64,000 bases of DNA from Candidatus Pantoea floridensis (GTDB lineage: Bacteria; Pseudomonadota; Gammaproteobacteria; Enterobacterales; Enterobacteriaceae). Positions 41,909 to 51,636 of this stretch are shown here, piece after piece (position 1 is the first letter of the stretch; every line of letters begins with the position of its first letter). The notes under the pieces are model-generated. The model had not been told where the DNA came from and ran no database searches. It worked only from the letters and a program-made list of their open reading frames with translations. The stretch lies in NCBI RefSeq assembly GCF_900215435.1, contig NZ_OCMY01000001.1, positions 2,604,001 to 2,668,000 of the forward strand, given 5' to 3'. The translations under genes were made by a program, and so were the position numbers.

Positions 41909-42988
41909 CTAGAACCGACGATAGCTGCGCTGCGCCTGGCTCACTTTGTACAGATAACGACGCGATTCCGCCGATGGATGGTTGGTGGTCAGCGTCTGAT
42001 ATACCTCGGCTGGCGACATACCGTTAATCGACGAGAAGGCGCGATCTTTGTCGCTGGAGAACACGCGCAGCACGCTGCCCGCACCGCCGTTATACGCAGT
42101 GATCACCGCATAACGCCGCGAGACCGGATCCTGAATCCCACCTAAATAGCTTCTCTGCAGCAGCGACAAATACGCGGTGCCCGCATCAATATTATTCTCA
42201 GGATCAAGCAGATAGCTGCGGCTCGGCTTGCCGCCTTTGCCTTTCATGCGGAACACATCGACGCCGGCAGTATGCTGCACCACCTGCATCAGACCCAGCG
42301 CATCAGAATGGCTGACCGCATAGGGGTTGAAACTCGATTCAATCTGCATAATCGCCAGAATCAATGAGGCATCGACGCCATATTGTTCCGCCGCTTTACG
42401 CACCATCGGCAGATATTTGTGCGCACGCTTATCAAGGTGGTTCGGCACCATCGGAATGGTCACCGACCAGATGACATGCAATCCGGAAGTGCGCTTCTGC
42501 AGTTTGTTCTGAATCAGATAGTCAGCAAAGTTGCCGGCGCGGCCCTGCCAGCGAATCGGCTGACCGGTGTTATCCAGCACCTGGCCGTACAGCAGCGGCT
42601 CTTTACTGATTTGAATATCGTTGGCATCAGAGTAGAGATCGACATTACCCGGGTCTTCGCCAATCAACAGCGTGGTGATGATTGCCTGGCGCAGGCTGGC
42701 CATCGGATCGGTACCGGAAATGGTCTCAATGGTGATGCTACCGCTGTCAAAGTTGATGTGACTGCGGGTGTAATAACCATCGCTATATTTGACGTAGTCT
42801 TTCGGTCCGGCGATCAGAACCTCATTGATGCCCCAAATATTTTCAATGTTGTGGGCGAACTGACCCATCAGGATATCGAAACCGTTGGTGTCCTTGACCC
42901 ACTCTTCATGATACTGCGATTTTTTTTGTCCGGAGCAGGAGACCAAAAGTGGTGCAATCACCAACAGTGCTATCAGTTTTTTATTCAT
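41909..42988 (-). CDS. mltC: Membrane-bound lytic murein transglycosylase C
   Basis: This 359-residue lipoprotein is the same length as E. coli MltC. The lipobox LLVSC places the lipidated Cys at 18, with a Ser-Gly after it. An N-terminal DUF3393 domain (about 30-190) precedes the SLT catalytic domain, with the acid Glu in [20 protein letters not shown], then ALGLMQV and [15 protein letters not shown]. It cleaves peptidoglycan to 1,6-anhydromuropeptides at the outer membrane. It is the last gene of mutY-yggX-mltC. Confidence 0.95.
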   Translation of the reverse strand: MNKKLIALLVIAPLLVSCSGQKKSQYHEEWVKDTNGFDILMGQFAHNIENIWGINEVLIAGPKDYVKYSDGYYTRSHINFDSGSITIETISGTDPMASLRQAIITTLLIGEDPGNVDLYSDANDIQISKEPLLYGQVLDNTGQPIRWQGRAGNFADYLIQNKLQKRTSGLHVIWSVTIPMVPNHLDKRAHKYLPMVRKAAEQYGVDASLILAIMQIESSFNPYAVSHSDALGLMQVVQHTAGVDVFRMKGKGGKPSRSYLLDPENNIDAGTAYLSLLQRSYLGGIQDPVSRRYAVITAYNGGAGSVLRVFSSDKDRAFSSINGMSPAEVYQTLTTNHPSAESRRYLYKVSQAQRSYRRF

Positions 42989-43042
42989 TGTTAATGCGTG
43001 CCTGACTCGAAAAAGAGGGCTTCAAAGGGAAGCCCTGAACGG

Positions 43043-43315
43043 TTATTTTTCTGGCGGGGTGTAACCTTCAATGTGCACGTCTTTGCCTTCGAACAGGAAA
43101 TTCACCATCTCCTTCTCCAGCACTTTGCGATCTTCCGGGTTCATCATGCTCAATTTTTTTTCATTGATCAGCATGGTCTGCTTGGACATCCACTGCTGCC
43201 AGGCTTCTTTGGAGATCTCATTGAAGATGCGCTTACCCAGTTCGCCAGGATAGAGCTGAAAGTCCTGGCCTTCAGCGTCGCGTTGCAGATAAGTACAAAA
43301 AATGGTGCGGCTCAT
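43043..43315 (-). CDS. yggX: Fe(2+)-trafficking protein YggX
   Basis: This 90-residue protein contains [20 protein letters not shown] at the N-terminus with its single conserved cysteine, [20 protein letters not shown] in the middle and [17 protein letters not shown] at the end, all near-identical to E. coli YggX. It protects iron-sulfur clusters and may help repair oxidised DNA enzymes such as the neighbouring MutY. Its ATG shares a base with the mutY stop (TAATG). Confidence 0.95.
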   Translation of the reverse strand: MSRTIFCTYLQRDAEGQDFQLYPGELGKRIFNEISKEAWQQWMSKQTMLINEKKLSMMNPEDRKVLEKEMVNFLFEGKDVHIEGYTPPEK

Positions 43316-44397
43316 TACTCTTCCTCTTCGGTCACGCCCGATCGACGCGTAAGCTGCTGGGGATGGCGCAGTTCATGCAACAAGCGCTCAACCGGCGCTG
43401 CCAAACCCACTGACGGTGGTTGCGCTAAGTTATACCAGAGACCGCCCGCTTCATCCATCAGCGACCCAGCGGAAGGCCACGCTAGCCACATAGGCACAAT
43501 GTCTAAGTGGAAATGGCTAAAGGTATGACGAAACGCCGTGAGCTGCTGTGGCTTAGCCTGAATGCCACGGTCGCTTAGCCAGTCAGTTAGCGCTTGCTCA
43601 CTGGTGAACTGCGGGAAGCAAAATAGCCCGCCCCATAAGCCGACCGGCGGACGCTGCTCTAGCCACACATCGTCGCCATCCTGCATCATCAGCATCCAGC
43701 CGCTACGTTCCGGCAAGGTCTGCTTCGGCTTCTTGCCGGGATAGTTGGTCCAGCTGTTATTGGCATAGGCCACGCAGCGGCTGTTCAGCGGGCAGATTTC
43801 ACACTTAGGACGTGAGCGAGTACATACTAATGCCCCAAGGTCCATCATCGCCTGATTGAACTGGCTAACGCCTTCTGCGGGCGTAACCTCTTCGCTGATC
43901 TGCCACAGACGTTTCTCAACGTCTTTTTTGCCCGGCCAGCCGCCAACCGCGTAGCAGCGCGCCAGCACGCGCTTCACGTTACCATCCAGAATCGGGAAAT
44001 GCAGGCCCAGCGACAGCGATAACACCGCGCCAGCAGTCGATCGACCAATACCCGGCAATGCCGCCACATCATCAAAGTTGCGTGGGAACTCGCCGCCGTG
44101 CTTCTCCACCACCTGCTTAGCCGCTTTATGCAGATTGCGCGCCCGCGCGTAATAGCCAAGGCCGGTCCACAGATGCAGCACTTCGTCCAGCGGCGCGGCG
44201 GCCAGATCGCTGACCGTCGGGAAGCGCGCCATAAAGCGTTCAAAATAGGGAATAACGGTGGTCACTTGCGTTTGCTGCAGCATCACTTCAGAGAGCCACA
44301 CTTTGTATGGCGTCTTCTCCTGCTGCCACGGCAGGGTTTTGCGACCGAAGCGCTGATACCAATCCAGCACTTGTTGCGCGAACGTCGGCGCTTGCAT
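43315..44397 (-). CDS. mutY: A/G-specific adenine DNA glycosylase
   Basis: This 360-residue base-excision enzyme removes adenine opposite 8-oxoguanine. Glu37 lies in [20 protein letters not shown], the helix-hairpin-helix is [16 protein letters not shown], and the catalytic Asp is in [12 protein letters not shown]. The 4Fe-4S ligands are [17 protein letters not shown] (C-x6-C-x2-C-x5-C), and the C-terminal NUDIX-like domain contains [16 protein letters not shown]. The start at 44397 matches E. coli MutY; longer frames lack homology. It is divergent from trmB. Confidence 0.95.
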   Translation of the reverse strand: MQAPTFAQQVLDWYQRFGRKTLPWQQEKTPYKVWLSEVMLQQTQVTTVIPYFERFMARFPTVSDLAAAPLDEVLHLWTGLGYYARARNLHKAAKQVVEKHGGEFPRNFDDVAALPGIGRSTAGAVLSLSLGLHFPILDGNVKRVLARCYAVGGWPGKKDVEKRLWQISEEVTPAEGVSQFNQAMMDLGALVCTRSRPKCEICPLNSRCVAYANNSWTNYPGKKPKQTLPERSGWMLMMQDGDDVWLEQRPPVGLWGGLFCFPQFTSEQALTDWLSDRGIQAKPQQLTAFRHTFSHFHLDIVPMWLAWPSAGSLMDEAGGLWYNLAQPPSVGLAAPVERLLHELRHPQQLTRRSGVTEEEE

Positions 44398-44488
44398 CAT
44401 AAGAAGGAAATTTTCCGTGTTTACTCTACAATCAGGCAGGAATTCCAGCACAGAGACATCAGGGTGTAAACCGGAACATTGCAAAGGC

Positions 44489-44516
44489 TTGCTTCTGCTT
44501 TCTAACTTTGCATAAT
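44489..44516 (+). promoter_or_regulatory. Candidate trmB promoter
   Basis: TTGCTT (44489-44494) and CATAAT (44511-44516) are 16 bp apart in the mutY-trmB divergent spacer, about 38 bp before the trmB start. The match to sigma-70 is moderate. Confidence 0.35.
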
Positions 44517-44554
44517 GCCCGTTTCCCAGAACAGGCTAACCAGCAGGCTTCAAC

Positions 44555-45274
44555 ATGATTAATGACGTCATCACCCCAGAATTTGATGAGAACGGGCGGC
44601 CATTACGCCGTATCCGCAGTTTTGTGCGCCGCCAGGGGCGCTTAACGAAAGGACAGCAGCTCGCGCTCGATAATTTATGGCCGGAGATGGGCGTTGAGTT
44701 CCAGCCGGAACCGCTGGATCTGGTGACGCTGTTTGGTCGTGACGCGCCGGTGGTGCTGGAAATTGGTTTCGGCATGGGCGCATCGCTGGTGACCATGGCG
44801 CAGAATAATCCGCACCAGAACTTCCTCGGGCTGGAAGTCCATGCGCCGGGCGTTGGCGCTTGCCTGGCCTCAGCCAAAGAAGCGGGCGTTGAGAACCTGC
44901 GCGTGATGTGTCACGACGCGGTGGAAGTGCTGCAGAAGATGATTCCGGACAACTCGCTGCGTATGGTGCAGCTGTTCTTCCCGGATCCGTGGCACAAAGC
45001 GCGCCATAACAAACGTCGCATCGTACAGGTGCCGTTTGCTGAGCTGGTGATGCGGAAGTTGAAGCTGGGCGGCGTGTTCCACATGGCAACCGACTGGGAA
45101 GCCTACGCCGAACACATGTTAGACGTGATGAGCAGCATCGACGGATATAAAAATCAGTCGGAAAGTAACAATTACGTGCCGCGTCCCGAAACGCGTCCGT
45201 TAACCAAGTTTGAGCAGCGCGGGCAGCGACTGGGCCATGGCGTATGGGATCTGATGTTTGAGAGGGTGAAATAA
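44555..45274 (+). CDS. trmB: tRNA (guanine-N7-)-methyltransferase
   Basis: This 239-residue SAM-dependent enzyme makes m7G46 in tRNA. It shows the SAM-binding motif [18 protein letters not shown], then [20 protein letters not shown]. The catalytic region [19 protein letters not shown] and the end [20 protein letters not shown], then GHGVWDL are characteristic of TrmB. It is coupled to yggL, whose ATG shares the final A of the trmB stop. Confidence 0.95.
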   Translation: MINDVITPEFDENGRPLRRIRSFVRRQGRLTKGQQLALDNLWPEMGVEFQPEPLDLVTLFGRDAPVVLEIGFGMGASLVTMAQNNPHQNFLGLEVHAPGVGACLASAKEAGVENLRVMCHDAVEVLQKMIPDNSLRMVQLFFPDPWHKARHNKRRIVQVPFAELVMRKLKLGGVFHMATDWEAYAEHMLDVMSSIDGYKNQSESNNYVPRPETRPLTKFEQRGQRLGHGVWDLMFERVK

Positions 45275-45600
45275 TGGCCGTACAGCGTAGCCGCCGTTTG
45301 CGTAAAAAACTGCATATTGATGAGTTTCAGGAATTGGGTTTCTCCGTGGCCTGGCGTTTCGCCGAAGGCACAACTGAGGAGCAAATTGATGCGACTGTTG
45401 ATCAGTTCATTAATGAAGTGATCGCACCGAATGGTCTGGCGTATGACGGCAGCGGTTATCTGGTGTGGGAAGGTCTGGTTTGCCTGCAGGAAACCGGCAA
45501 GTGCACCGATGAGCACCGCGAGCTGGTGCGTAAATGGCTTGAGCAGCATAACCTTTCTGATATTCAAGTAACTGAACTCTTCGACGTTTGGTGGGACTAA
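45274..45600 (+). CDS. yggL: YggL family 50S ribosome-binding protein
   Basis: This 108-residue member of the YggL (formerly DUF469) family starts RSRRLRKKLHIDEFQELGFS and ends WLEQHNLSDIQVTELFDVWWD, as in E. coli YggL. In E. coli it associates with the large ribosomal subunit and its exact role is unsettled. It is translationally coupled to trmB, matching a translation-related role. Confidence 0.93.
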   Translation: MAVQRSRRLRKKLHIDEFQELGFSVAWRFAEGTTEEQIDATVDQFINEVIAPNGLAYDGSGYLVWEGLVCLQETGKCTDEHRELVRKWLEQHNLSDIQVTELFDVWWD

Positions 45601-45622
45601 TCTTTAATGGTTGATGCGTGTT

Positions 45623-45685
45623 GGTGGCCATCAATGGCCACCTTACGAAATCCGTCGTAGGGTCGCCATTTTTGGCGACCTTTTT
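45623..45685. repeat. Family A paired hairpin element, locus 10 (T-run at end)
   Basis: GGTGGCCAT-CA-ATGGCCACC plus TTAC (45623-45646) faces GTAG plus GGTCGCCAT-TT-TTGGCGACC (45657-45680), followed by T5. The second copy with its T-run resembles an intrinsic terminator for trmB-yggL. Confidence 0.85.
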
Positions 45686-45702
45686 ATTGTTCAGGAGATT
45701 TC

Positions 45703-46419
45703 ATGGTTCGTAAGGCACTTATCGCCGCGCTGCTGCTGGCGGCAACTCAGGCTCAGGCTGCGTATGAATGTAGCGTTAAGCCACAGGATGATGTGATTGT
45801 TAAACCACAGAGCGTGCAGGTGGTGGGCAGCAACGGCAACCTTGAAATCACGCCGCAGGGCGATGTGCAGTTTAATGGGCAGAAGGTCAGCGTTGACAAC
45901 GCAACGCGCCAGAAAGCCATTGATTATCAAACCGCGCTGCGTCGCGATTTGCCGTGGATCGACAGCGGCGCGACCTCGCGTCTGGAGCGTAGCCGCGTGG
46001 CGCTGGACAAAGTGATTGTTGAGAAGCTTGGCGCTAACAGCAACGTACGCAATCGTCTCACCAAACTGGATGGCCAGCTCAAGCAGCAAATGAACCGTAT
46101 CATTGAGCATCGCCCGGATGGATTAACCTTCCATCATCAGGCCATCGATCAGGTGCGTGCAGAAGGCGAGAAGCTGGTGCAGAGCACATTGGGCGGCATC
46201 ATGCAGGATAGCCTCAACGAGATGGGCAGCAGCCAGGCGGCGAACGGCAGCAATCCGCTGCAGGCCATCATGGGCAACCTTGGCGGCTTACAGCAATCGG
46301 TGCAGGCGGAATGGAACAAGCAGGAACAGGATTTCCAGAATTTCGGCCACGAAGTGTGTAATCGCGTCACCGTGCTGGAAGATCAACGCAAAGGGTTGAT
46401 GCAGGGCGTTAAAGGTTAA
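45703..46419 (+). CDS. yggN: YggN family periplasmic protein (DUF2884)
   Basis: This 238-residue protein has a Sec signal peptide (ALIAALLLAATQAQA, cut before AYECSV). The mature chain is mostly helical, with VDNATRQKAIDYQTALRRDL, then PWIDSGA, as in E. coli YggN, and two cysteines near the ends (YECSV and HEVCNRV). The function is unknown. CAGGAGAT precedes the ATG. It is followed by a strong bidirectional terminator shared with hemW. Confidence 0.9.
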   Translation: MVRKALIAALLLAATQAQAAYECSVKPQDDVIVKPQSVQVVGSNGNLEITPQGDVQFNGQKVSVDNATRQKAIDYQTALRRDLPWIDSGATSRLERSRVALDKVIVEKLGANSNVRNRLTKLDGQLKQQMNRIIEHRPDGLTFHHQAIDQVRAEGEKLVQSTLGGIMQDSLNEMGSSQAANGSNPLQAIMGNLGGLQQSVQAEWNKQEQDFQNFGHEVCNRVTVLEDQRKGLMQGVKG

Positions 46420-46424
46420 CAAAG

Positions 46425-46450
46425 CAGAAGGCCGGTTTCCCGGCCTTCTG
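46425..46450. terminator. Bidirectional intrinsic terminator between yggN and hemW
   Basis: CAGAAGGCCGG (46425-46435) pairs perfectly with CCGGCCTTCTG (46440-46450) around TTTC. TTTATT follows on the plus strand, and TTTGTTAAC follows on the minus strand. It serves both convergent genes. Confidence 0.88.
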
Positions 46451-46451
46451 T

Positions 46452-47594
46452 TTATTCATCTTCGCTTAAAAACAGCTCCAGCAGCGAGTTCAGGAACAGC
46501 TTCCCTTTCTCAGTAATCTGCCAGTATTCAGCACTTTCCACCACGTATCCCACCGCTATCGCGGCATCAATTTGCGGGCGAATCACCTGCTCATCCATAC
46601 CGGTATAGCGACGGAAATCCGCGCGCGGAGCGGCTTCCAGCAGACGGAAACGGTTCATAAAGAATTCGAACGGTTTGTCGTTTTCCGCCACCTCGTGCTT
46701 TTTATCGAGATAATTGCCTTTCATAAAGCCGCGTGGATGGCGCGTTTTAACGGTGCGCACGATGCGGCCATCCGGCTGCGTCAGCTTGCCGTGTGCGCCG
46801 CAGCCAATGCCCAGATAATCACCAAAGCGCCAGTAGTTTAGGTTGTGCTCGCAGCGATAGCCGGGTTTAGCGTAGGCCGAGGTTTCATATTGCTGATAGC
46901 CAGCGGCGCTCAGCAGCTGATGGCCTTGCTCAAAAATATCCCACAGCGCGTCGTCATCCGGCAGTTGCGGTGGACGCGAGCCAAATAAGGTATTCGGTTC
47001 GATCGTCAGCTGATACCACGATAGATGCGGTGGATTGAGGGCAATCGCCTGGCGCAGATCGTCCAGCGCCTCTTCCAGCGACTGATCCGGCAAGCCGTGC
47101 ATCAGATCGAGGTTAAAGCTGCGCAGACCTAAGCCTTCCGCCAGCTGCGCCGCGCGTACCGCTTCTTCCGGTCCGTGAATGCGGCCCAGACGCTCCAGCT
47201 TTTGCGGGCTAAAGCTTTGCACGCCAATCGAAATACGGTTAATCCCCGCGCGCTGATAACCGCTGAAGCGATCGGCTTCCACGGTTCCGGGATTGGCTTC
47301 CATGGTGATTTCTGCGTCGGCAGCCAACGGCAAACGCGCGCGTACGCCGTCCATTAGCATCTGCATCGCATTGCTGCTCAGCAGGCTTGGCGTACCGCCA
47401 CCAATGAAGATAGTGCGCACCTCGCGCCCCGCGGTGAGCGGCAAATCCTGTTCGAGATCGTTCAGCAGGTGCTGCACATACTCTATGTGCGGCACCTCGC
47501 CTTTTAACGCGTGAGAGTTGAAATCACAGTACGGGCACTTCTGCACACACCACGGAATGTGGATGTACAGGCTTAACGGAGGTAATTCAGGCAT
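46452..47594 (-). CDS. hemW: Radical SAM heme chaperone
   Basis: This 380-residue protein has the radical SAM cluster motif CVQKCPYC (Cys16, Cys20, Cys23) after LSLYIHIPW. It continues with [71 protein letters not shown] and the C-terminal HemN-like region [10 protein letters not shown]. HemW delivers heme to respiratory enzymes; it is related to HemN but not a coproporphyrinogen oxidase. It overlaps rdgB by eight bases. Confidence 0.94.
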   Translation of the reverse strand: MPELPPLSLYIHIPWCVQKCPYCDFNSHALKGEVPHIEYVQHLLNDLEQDLPLTAGREVRTIFIGGGTPSLLSSNAMQMLMDGVRARLPLAADAEITMEANPGTVEADRFSGYQRAGINRISIGVQSFSPQKLERLGRIHGPEEAVRAAQLAEGLGLRSFNLDLMHGLPDQSLEEALDDLRQAIALNPPHLSWYQLTIEPNTLFGSRPPQLPDDDALWDIFEQGHQLLSAAGYQQYETSAYAKPGYRCEHNLNYWRFGDYLGIGCGAHGKLTQPDGRIVRTVKTRHPRGFMKGNYLDKKHEVAENDKPFEFFMNRFRLLEAAPRADFRRYTGMDEQVIRPQIDAAIAVGYVVESAEYWQITEKGKLFLNSLLELFLSEDE

Positions 47595-48180
47595 TGCGCA
47601 TCGCTTCCAGCAGCAGCGTCAATGCTTTACCACGGTGAGAGACGGCGCGCTTTTCGTCTTTACTCAGCTCAGCCGCCGTTTTACCTAATTCAGGGACATA
47701 GAAGATGGGATCGTAACCAAAACCGCCTTCGCCAGCGGCTGAGCGGGTGATTTCACCGGCCCAGCTGCCGTGAAACACCAGCGGCGTAGGATCGGCCGCA
47801 TGACGCACATACACCAGCACGCAGTGGAACTGCGCCTGACGTTCAGCGTCCGGCACCTTTTCCAGCGCCACCAGCAGCTTATCCAGATTTTGCTGGTCGC
47901 TGGCGTCAACGCCCGCATAGCGCGCGGAGTAGATACCCGGCGCGCCGCCCAGCGCATCGACCGCCAATCCGGAATCGTCGGCAATGGCTGGCAATCCAGT
48001 GATAGCAGCCGCATGACGCGCTTTGAGAATGGCATTTTCGATGAAAGTCAGGCCGGTTTCTTCCGCTGACTCCACGCCGAGTTCAGTTTGCGCCACAATA
48101 TCGAGTCCGAAGGCCGCTAACAGATCGGCCAGCTCACGAACTTTGCCCGGATTACCGGTCGCGAGAACAACTTTTTGCAT
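47587..48180 (-). CDS. rdgB: dITP/XTP pyrophosphatase
   Basis: This 197-residue Ham1/RdgB enzyme hydrolyses dITP and XTP to keep non-canonical purines out of [22 protein letters not shown] starts it, the catalytic Asp is in [20 protein letters not shown], and [11 protein letters not shown] and AVSHRGKAL complete the nucleotide pocket. It starts 20 bp after the yggT stop. In E. coli yggU lies between these two genes and is absent here. Confidence 0.95.
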   Translation of the reverse strand: MQKVVLATGNPGKVRELADLLAAFGLDIVAQTELGVESAEETGLTFIENAILKARHAAAITGLPAIADDSGLAVDALGGAPGIYSARYAGVDASDQQNLDKLLVALEKVPDAERQAQFHCVLVYVRHAADPTPLVFHGSWAGEITRSAAGEGGFGYDPIFYVPELGKTAAELSKDEKRAVSHRGKALTLLLEAMRNA

Positions 48181-48200
48181 AACAGTTCCAGATTAACGAA

Positions 48201-48767
48201 TTACAGCAAATACCAGAGACCTGGGAACAGGTCCATGCCGAGGAAATTCAGCGCGTACAGCACCAGAATCACAATCATGGCAGAGAAATCGATGCCGCCC
48301 ATCGCGGGCAGAATACGGCGAATTGGTGACATCAGCGGTTCAGTCAGCTGCAGCAACACCTGATCCATCGGGCCGCGCCCCTGGCTGATCCAGCTCATCA
48401 GCGAACGAATGATGATCACCCAGAACACCAGATAACCGGCGGACTTTATTAGCGACAGCAGGCCAACCAATAAATTGGTGGGGTCCACTGAGAACACGCC
48501 GACCTGAATCAGCAGCAGCAGCGGATATTTTAGCGTAGTCAGCACAAACGCCAGCAGCAGCGATGCAGTATCAATCGGGCCAATCGCCGGAATGATACGG
48601 CGCAGTGGCTTGATAATCGGTTGGGTGATCTTCACGACAAACTGCGCCAGCGGGTTGTAGAAGTCACAGCGCGACCACTGCATCCAGATGCGCAGCAGCA
48701 GCACCATCACGTACAAATCGATCAGCGTTTTGACTAAAAACGTCAGTGTTAACATGAGGTTCCTCAA
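48201..48767 (-). CDS. yggT: YggT family membrane protein
   Basis: This 188-residue inner-membrane protein is made of two YGGT repeats, each with two membrane helices. VLLLRIWMQWSRCDFYNPLA is in the first and IIIRSLMSWISQGRGPMDQV in the second. Each is followed by a P-I-(I/R)-(K/R)-P-x-R-(R/I)-x-(I/L)-P motif (QPIIKPLRRIIPAIGPID and SPIRRILPAMGGID). It is thought to help osmotic or potassium tolerance and membrane organisation, but its mechanism is unknown. It is coupled to yggS, whose stop is one base upstream of its start. Confidence 0.93.
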   Translation of the reverse strand: MRNLMLTLTFLVKTLIDLYVMVLLLRIWMQWSRCDFYNPLAQFVVKITQPIIKPLRRIIPAIGPIDTASLLLAFVLTTLKYPLLLLIQVGVFSVDPTNLLVGLLSLIKSAGYLVFWVIIIRSLMSWISQGRGPMDQVLLQLTEPLMSPIRRILPAMGGIDFSAMIVILVLYALNFLGMDLFPGLWYLL

Positions 48768-49475
48768 TTATTGTTGTGAAGGTCGCGCATAATCCCGCGC
48801 GCCAAAAACGGCGGTGCCAATCCGCACCATGGTGCTGCCCGCGGCGATTGCCGCGTCCATATCGTCGCTCATTCCCAGAGAAAGCGTATCGACGTCAGGA
48901 TAATCCTGTTGTAAGGCATGAAACGCGGCGGCCATCTTTTCGCAAACCGCCAGCTGACGTGCGTATTCTGTTTCTGGCGCTGGTATGGCCATCAGTCCTC
49001 GCAGGCGCAGATGCGGCAATGCGGCGATGTGCTGCGCCAGCTCCGGCAGCGCCTCCAGCATGATGCCAGATTTGCTGTTTTCGTCACTGATATTTACCTG
49101 AATTAACACGTTGAGCGGCGGTAACGACGCCGGGCGCTGATCGTTCAGGCGCTGCGCGATACGCTGTCGATCAACGGTATGGCACCAGGCAAAGTTTTCC
49201 GCCACCAGACGGCTTTTATTGGATTGTAACGGACCGATAAAGTGCCATTGCAAATCAGGATGTGCGGCCAGTTCGGCCACTTTTTCAACCCCTTCCTGCA
49301 CGTAATTTTCACCAAACGCGCGTTGCCCCGCATTGATGGCTTCTGCGACCGCGCTCGCAGGCTTAGTTTTGCTCACTGCAAGCAGCGTAATTTCTTCTGG
49401 CGCGCGCCCGCAACGTGCGGCGGCAGCGGCGATACGCTCACGCACTTGCTGTAAGTTGTGCTCAATGGAAGTCAT
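48768..49475 (-). CDS. yggS: PLP homeostasis protein YggS
   Basis: This 235-residue single-domain alanine racemase-fold protein binds pyridoxal phosphate through Lys36 in LLAVSKTKPA. It contains FGENYVQEGVEK, WHFIGPLQSNKS, NISDENSKSGI and SLGMSDDMDAAIAAGSTMVR, then IGTAVFG. It buffers free PLP and affects amino acid balance. It is divergent from the PilT-like gene with only 16 bp between the starts, so at least one promoter must lie inside a neighbouring gene. Confidence 0.95.
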   Translation of the reverse strand: MTSIEHNLQQVRERIAAAAARCGRAPEEITLLAVSKTKPASAVAEAINAGQRAFGENYVQEGVEKVAELAAHPDLQWHFIGPLQSNKSRLVAENFAWCHTVDRQRIAQRLNDQRPASLPPLNVLIQVNISDENSKSGIMLEALPELAQHIAALPHLRLRGLMAIPAPETEYARQLAVCEKMAAAFHALQQDYPDVDTLSLGMSDDMDAAIAAGSTMVRIGTAVFGARDYARPSQQ

Positions 49476-49491
49476 AGTCAGGAGAAGTTAA

Positions 49492-50484
49492 ATGGAGTTG
49501 GATGAAATGGTGGCGCTTAGTGTAAAGCATAACGCCGCCGATCTGCACCTTTGCAGCGGACATTTGCCGCACTGGCGCCGACAAGGCGTGCTGGAGCCGA
49601 TCCCGCAGCAAAGCGAGCTAGCAGGCGGCTGGCTGGAAAGCGTTATGCAGCAGTGGCTCACGGCACCGCAGCAGGCCGAGCTGGAGGAAAACGGCCACGT
49701 AGACTTTGCCATGACGCTGACCAGCGGCGTGCGACTGCGCGCCAACCTGTTTATGCAGCGTCACGGTTTATCGCTGGCGCTGAGGCTAATTGCCAGCAGT
49801 GCGCCGGATCTCAACAGCCTGCATTTGCCCGAAGTGGTGAGCCAGCTATTACAGCTGGAGGAGGGGCTAATTTTGATTACCGGCGCCACCGGCAGCGGCA
49901 AATCCACCACGCTGGCAGCGATGGTGGATAGCCTTAATCGCCAACAGGCGCGGCACATCCTGACGTTGGAAGACCCCGTCGAGTTTGTTCATCACAGTCA
50001 GCGATCGTTAATTCAGCAGCGCGAAGTAGGCGCGCACTGCGCCTCGTTTCAACATGGGCTAAAAGCCGCGCTGCGCGAAGATCCCGATGTGATTCTGCTT
50101 GGTGAACTGCGTGATAGCGAAACCATCCGCCTGGCGCTTACCGCGGCAGAAACCGGCCATTTAGTGCTGGCGACGCTGCATACGCGTGGTGCAACCCAGG
50201 CGGTGGATCGGCTAGTAGACGTGTTTCCCGCCGAGGAGAAAAACCTGGTGCGTACCCAATTAGCGGGCAGCCTTAAAGCGGTGCTGGCGCAACGTTTAGT
50301 GCCAGCAAAGGCGGGCGGACGCATTGGTTTATTTGAAGTGCTGGTGGCGACGCCGGCGGTGGCGAACCTGATCCGCGAAGGGAAAATGCACCAGTTGCCT
50401 GGCGTATTGCAAACCGGTGCGCAGGCCGGGATGCAAACCTTTGCCCAGAGCGAGCAGGCGCGTCAGCAGGCGGGGATGATTTGA
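49492..50484 (+). CDS. yggR: PilT-like twitching ATPase (YggR)
   Basis: This 330-residue secretion ATPase of the PilT branch has an N-terminal PAS-like domain (1-100), Walker A GATGSGKST (131-139), the Asp box LEDPVEFVHHSQRSLIQQRE and an atypical Walker B ILLGELRDSETIRLALTAAE. The His box is HLVLATLHTRGATQAVDRLV, and the AIRNLIRE-like region near the end is VANLIREGKM. In pilus systems PilT drives retraction. No pilus genes are adjacent here, as in E. coli. GGAGAAG lies before the ATG. Confidence 0.9.
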   Translation: MELDEMVALSVKHNAADLHLCSGHLPHWRRQGVLEPIPQQSELAGGWLESVMQQWLTAPQQAELEENGHVDFAMTLTSGVRLRANLFMQRHGLSLALRLIASSAPDLNSLHLPEVVSQLLQLEEGLILITGATGSGKSTTLAAMVDSLNRQQARHILTLEDPVEFVHHSQRSLIQQREVGAHCASFQHGLKAALREDPDVILLGELRDSETIRLALTAAETGHLVLATLHTRGATQAVDRLVDVFPAEEKNLVRTQLAGSLKAVLAQRLVPAKAGGRIGLFEVLVATPAVANLIREGKMHQLPGVLQTGAQAGMQTFAQSEQARQQAGMI

Positions 50485-50498
50485 ACAGGGGTTGTAGC

Positions 50499-50557
50499 GG
50501 TCGCCATGAATGGCGACCCTACGAAAGTCACCCGTAGGGGGCGCATTTATGCGCACC
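50499..50557. repeat. Family A paired hairpin element, locus 11
   Basis: GGTCGCCAT-GA-ATGGCGACC plus CTAC (50499-50522) faces GTAGGGG-GCGCAT-TT-ATGCGCACC (50534-50557). It separates the convergent PilT-like gene and ruvX. Confidence 0.83.
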
Positions 50558-50574
50558 TGGTTTTTGAATGCGTT

Positions 50575-50991
50575 TTAATGCGTATCGAACCAATCTTCGA
50601 GAATAATCACCGCCGATTGGGAATCGACCTGGCCTTTTTGCAGCGCACGAAAACCACCGCGTTCAAACAGGTCGGCACGCGCCTCAACGGTGCTCAGGCG
50701 TTCGTCCTGCAGCTCGACGCGTACGCCAAAGCGACCGTGCAGGCGATTGGCAAACTTACGCGCGCGCGCGGTGAGTTCTTGTTCGGTGCCATCCATATTC
50801 AGCGGCAATCCAACCACTACATAATTGGGTTGCCACTCTTTCAGCAGCTTTTCGATCAGGTTCCAGTCTGGCGTGCCGTCTTGCGCTTTCAGGGCCGTCA
50901 GCGCCCGCGCAGTGCCCGTAAGCTGCTGACCAATGGCAACGCCGATACTTTTGGTGCCGAAATCGAAGCCCAGTAAGGTTTCACTGGCCAT
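50575..50991 (-). CDS. ruvX: Holliday junction resolvase-like / rRNA-processing nuclease YqgF
   Basis: This 138-residue RNase H-fold nuclease has [19 protein letters not shown] with the first catalytic Asp, [19 protein letters not shown], then [16 protein letters not shown] with the Glu, and a C-terminal [12 protein letters not shown] with the last Asp. In E. coli it is essential and takes part in 16S rRNA 5' maturation. Its start shares a base with the yqgE stop. Confidence 0.95.
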   Translation of the reverse strand: MASETLLGFDFGTKSIGVAIGQQLTGTARALTALKAQDGTPDWNLIEKLLKEWQPNYVVVGLPLNMDGTEQELTARARKFANRLHGRFGVRVELQDERLSTVEARADLFERGGFRALQKGQVDSQSAVIILEDWFDTH

Positions 50992-51554
50992 CAGGCGTGC
51001 CCTGCATCGGTGGCGATATTGTGTATATCCACGCCTAAACCGCGCGCGGCTTCGCGCCAGCGCTCCGCAATGGGCGTCTGGAACAGAATGTTGGTGTTAG
51101 CCGGTGAGGTGAGCCAGGCGTTCTCCAGTAGCTCATCTTCAAGCTGACCTTTCTCCCAGGCACAATATCCCAGCGCGACCAGTACGTTATCTGGCTGCGA
51201 AGTGGTCCCGATCGCTTCCAGCACATCACGCGAGGTGGTAATGACGGTGGTATCGGAAATACGAATGCTTGAGGAGTAGATGCGCTGCGCGGAGTGCAGG
51301 ATAAAACCACGATCCTCCGCCAGCGGACCACCGGCAAAGACCGGCTTATCCAGTTTGATGGCAGGGTCACGTTCGGATGCGCTAATTTTAAGCTTTTTAA
51401 GAATGCCTTCGACCGTCAGGTTTTCCATTGGTTTGTTTACGATCAAACCCATGGCGCCATCTTCATTGTGCTCGCAGATATACACCACGGAGCGTTTGAA
51501 TAGCGGGTCCTGCAGCGACGGCATCGCAATTAAAAAATGATGCTGTAAATTCAT
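50991..51554 (-). CDS. yqgE: YqgE/AlgH family protein
   Basis: This 187-residue protein is the same length as E. coli Yqg[54 protein letters not shown] and [20 protein letters not shown] are its conserved blocks. It is related to Pseudomonas AlgH, but the molecular function is not established. ATG 51554 matches the E. coli start. It lies in gshB-yqgE-ruvX order and is translationally linked to ruvX. Confidence 0.94.
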   Translation of the reverse strand: MNLQHHFLIAMPSLQDPLFKRSVVYICEHNEDGAMGLIVNKPMENLTVEGILKKLKISASERDPAIKLDKPVFAGGPLAEDRGFILHSAQRIYSSSIRISDTTVITTSRDVLEAIGTTSQPDNVLVALGYCAWEKGQLEDELLENAWLTSPANTNILFQTPIAERWREAARGLGVDIHNIATDAGHA

Positions 51555-51636
51555 TATCACTCGTATACCAAAAATAACCGACGCAGCCGCGACAGCGCCG
51601 GTTTTGGGTGTTCACGGAGCTCGCACTCCGACGGCA

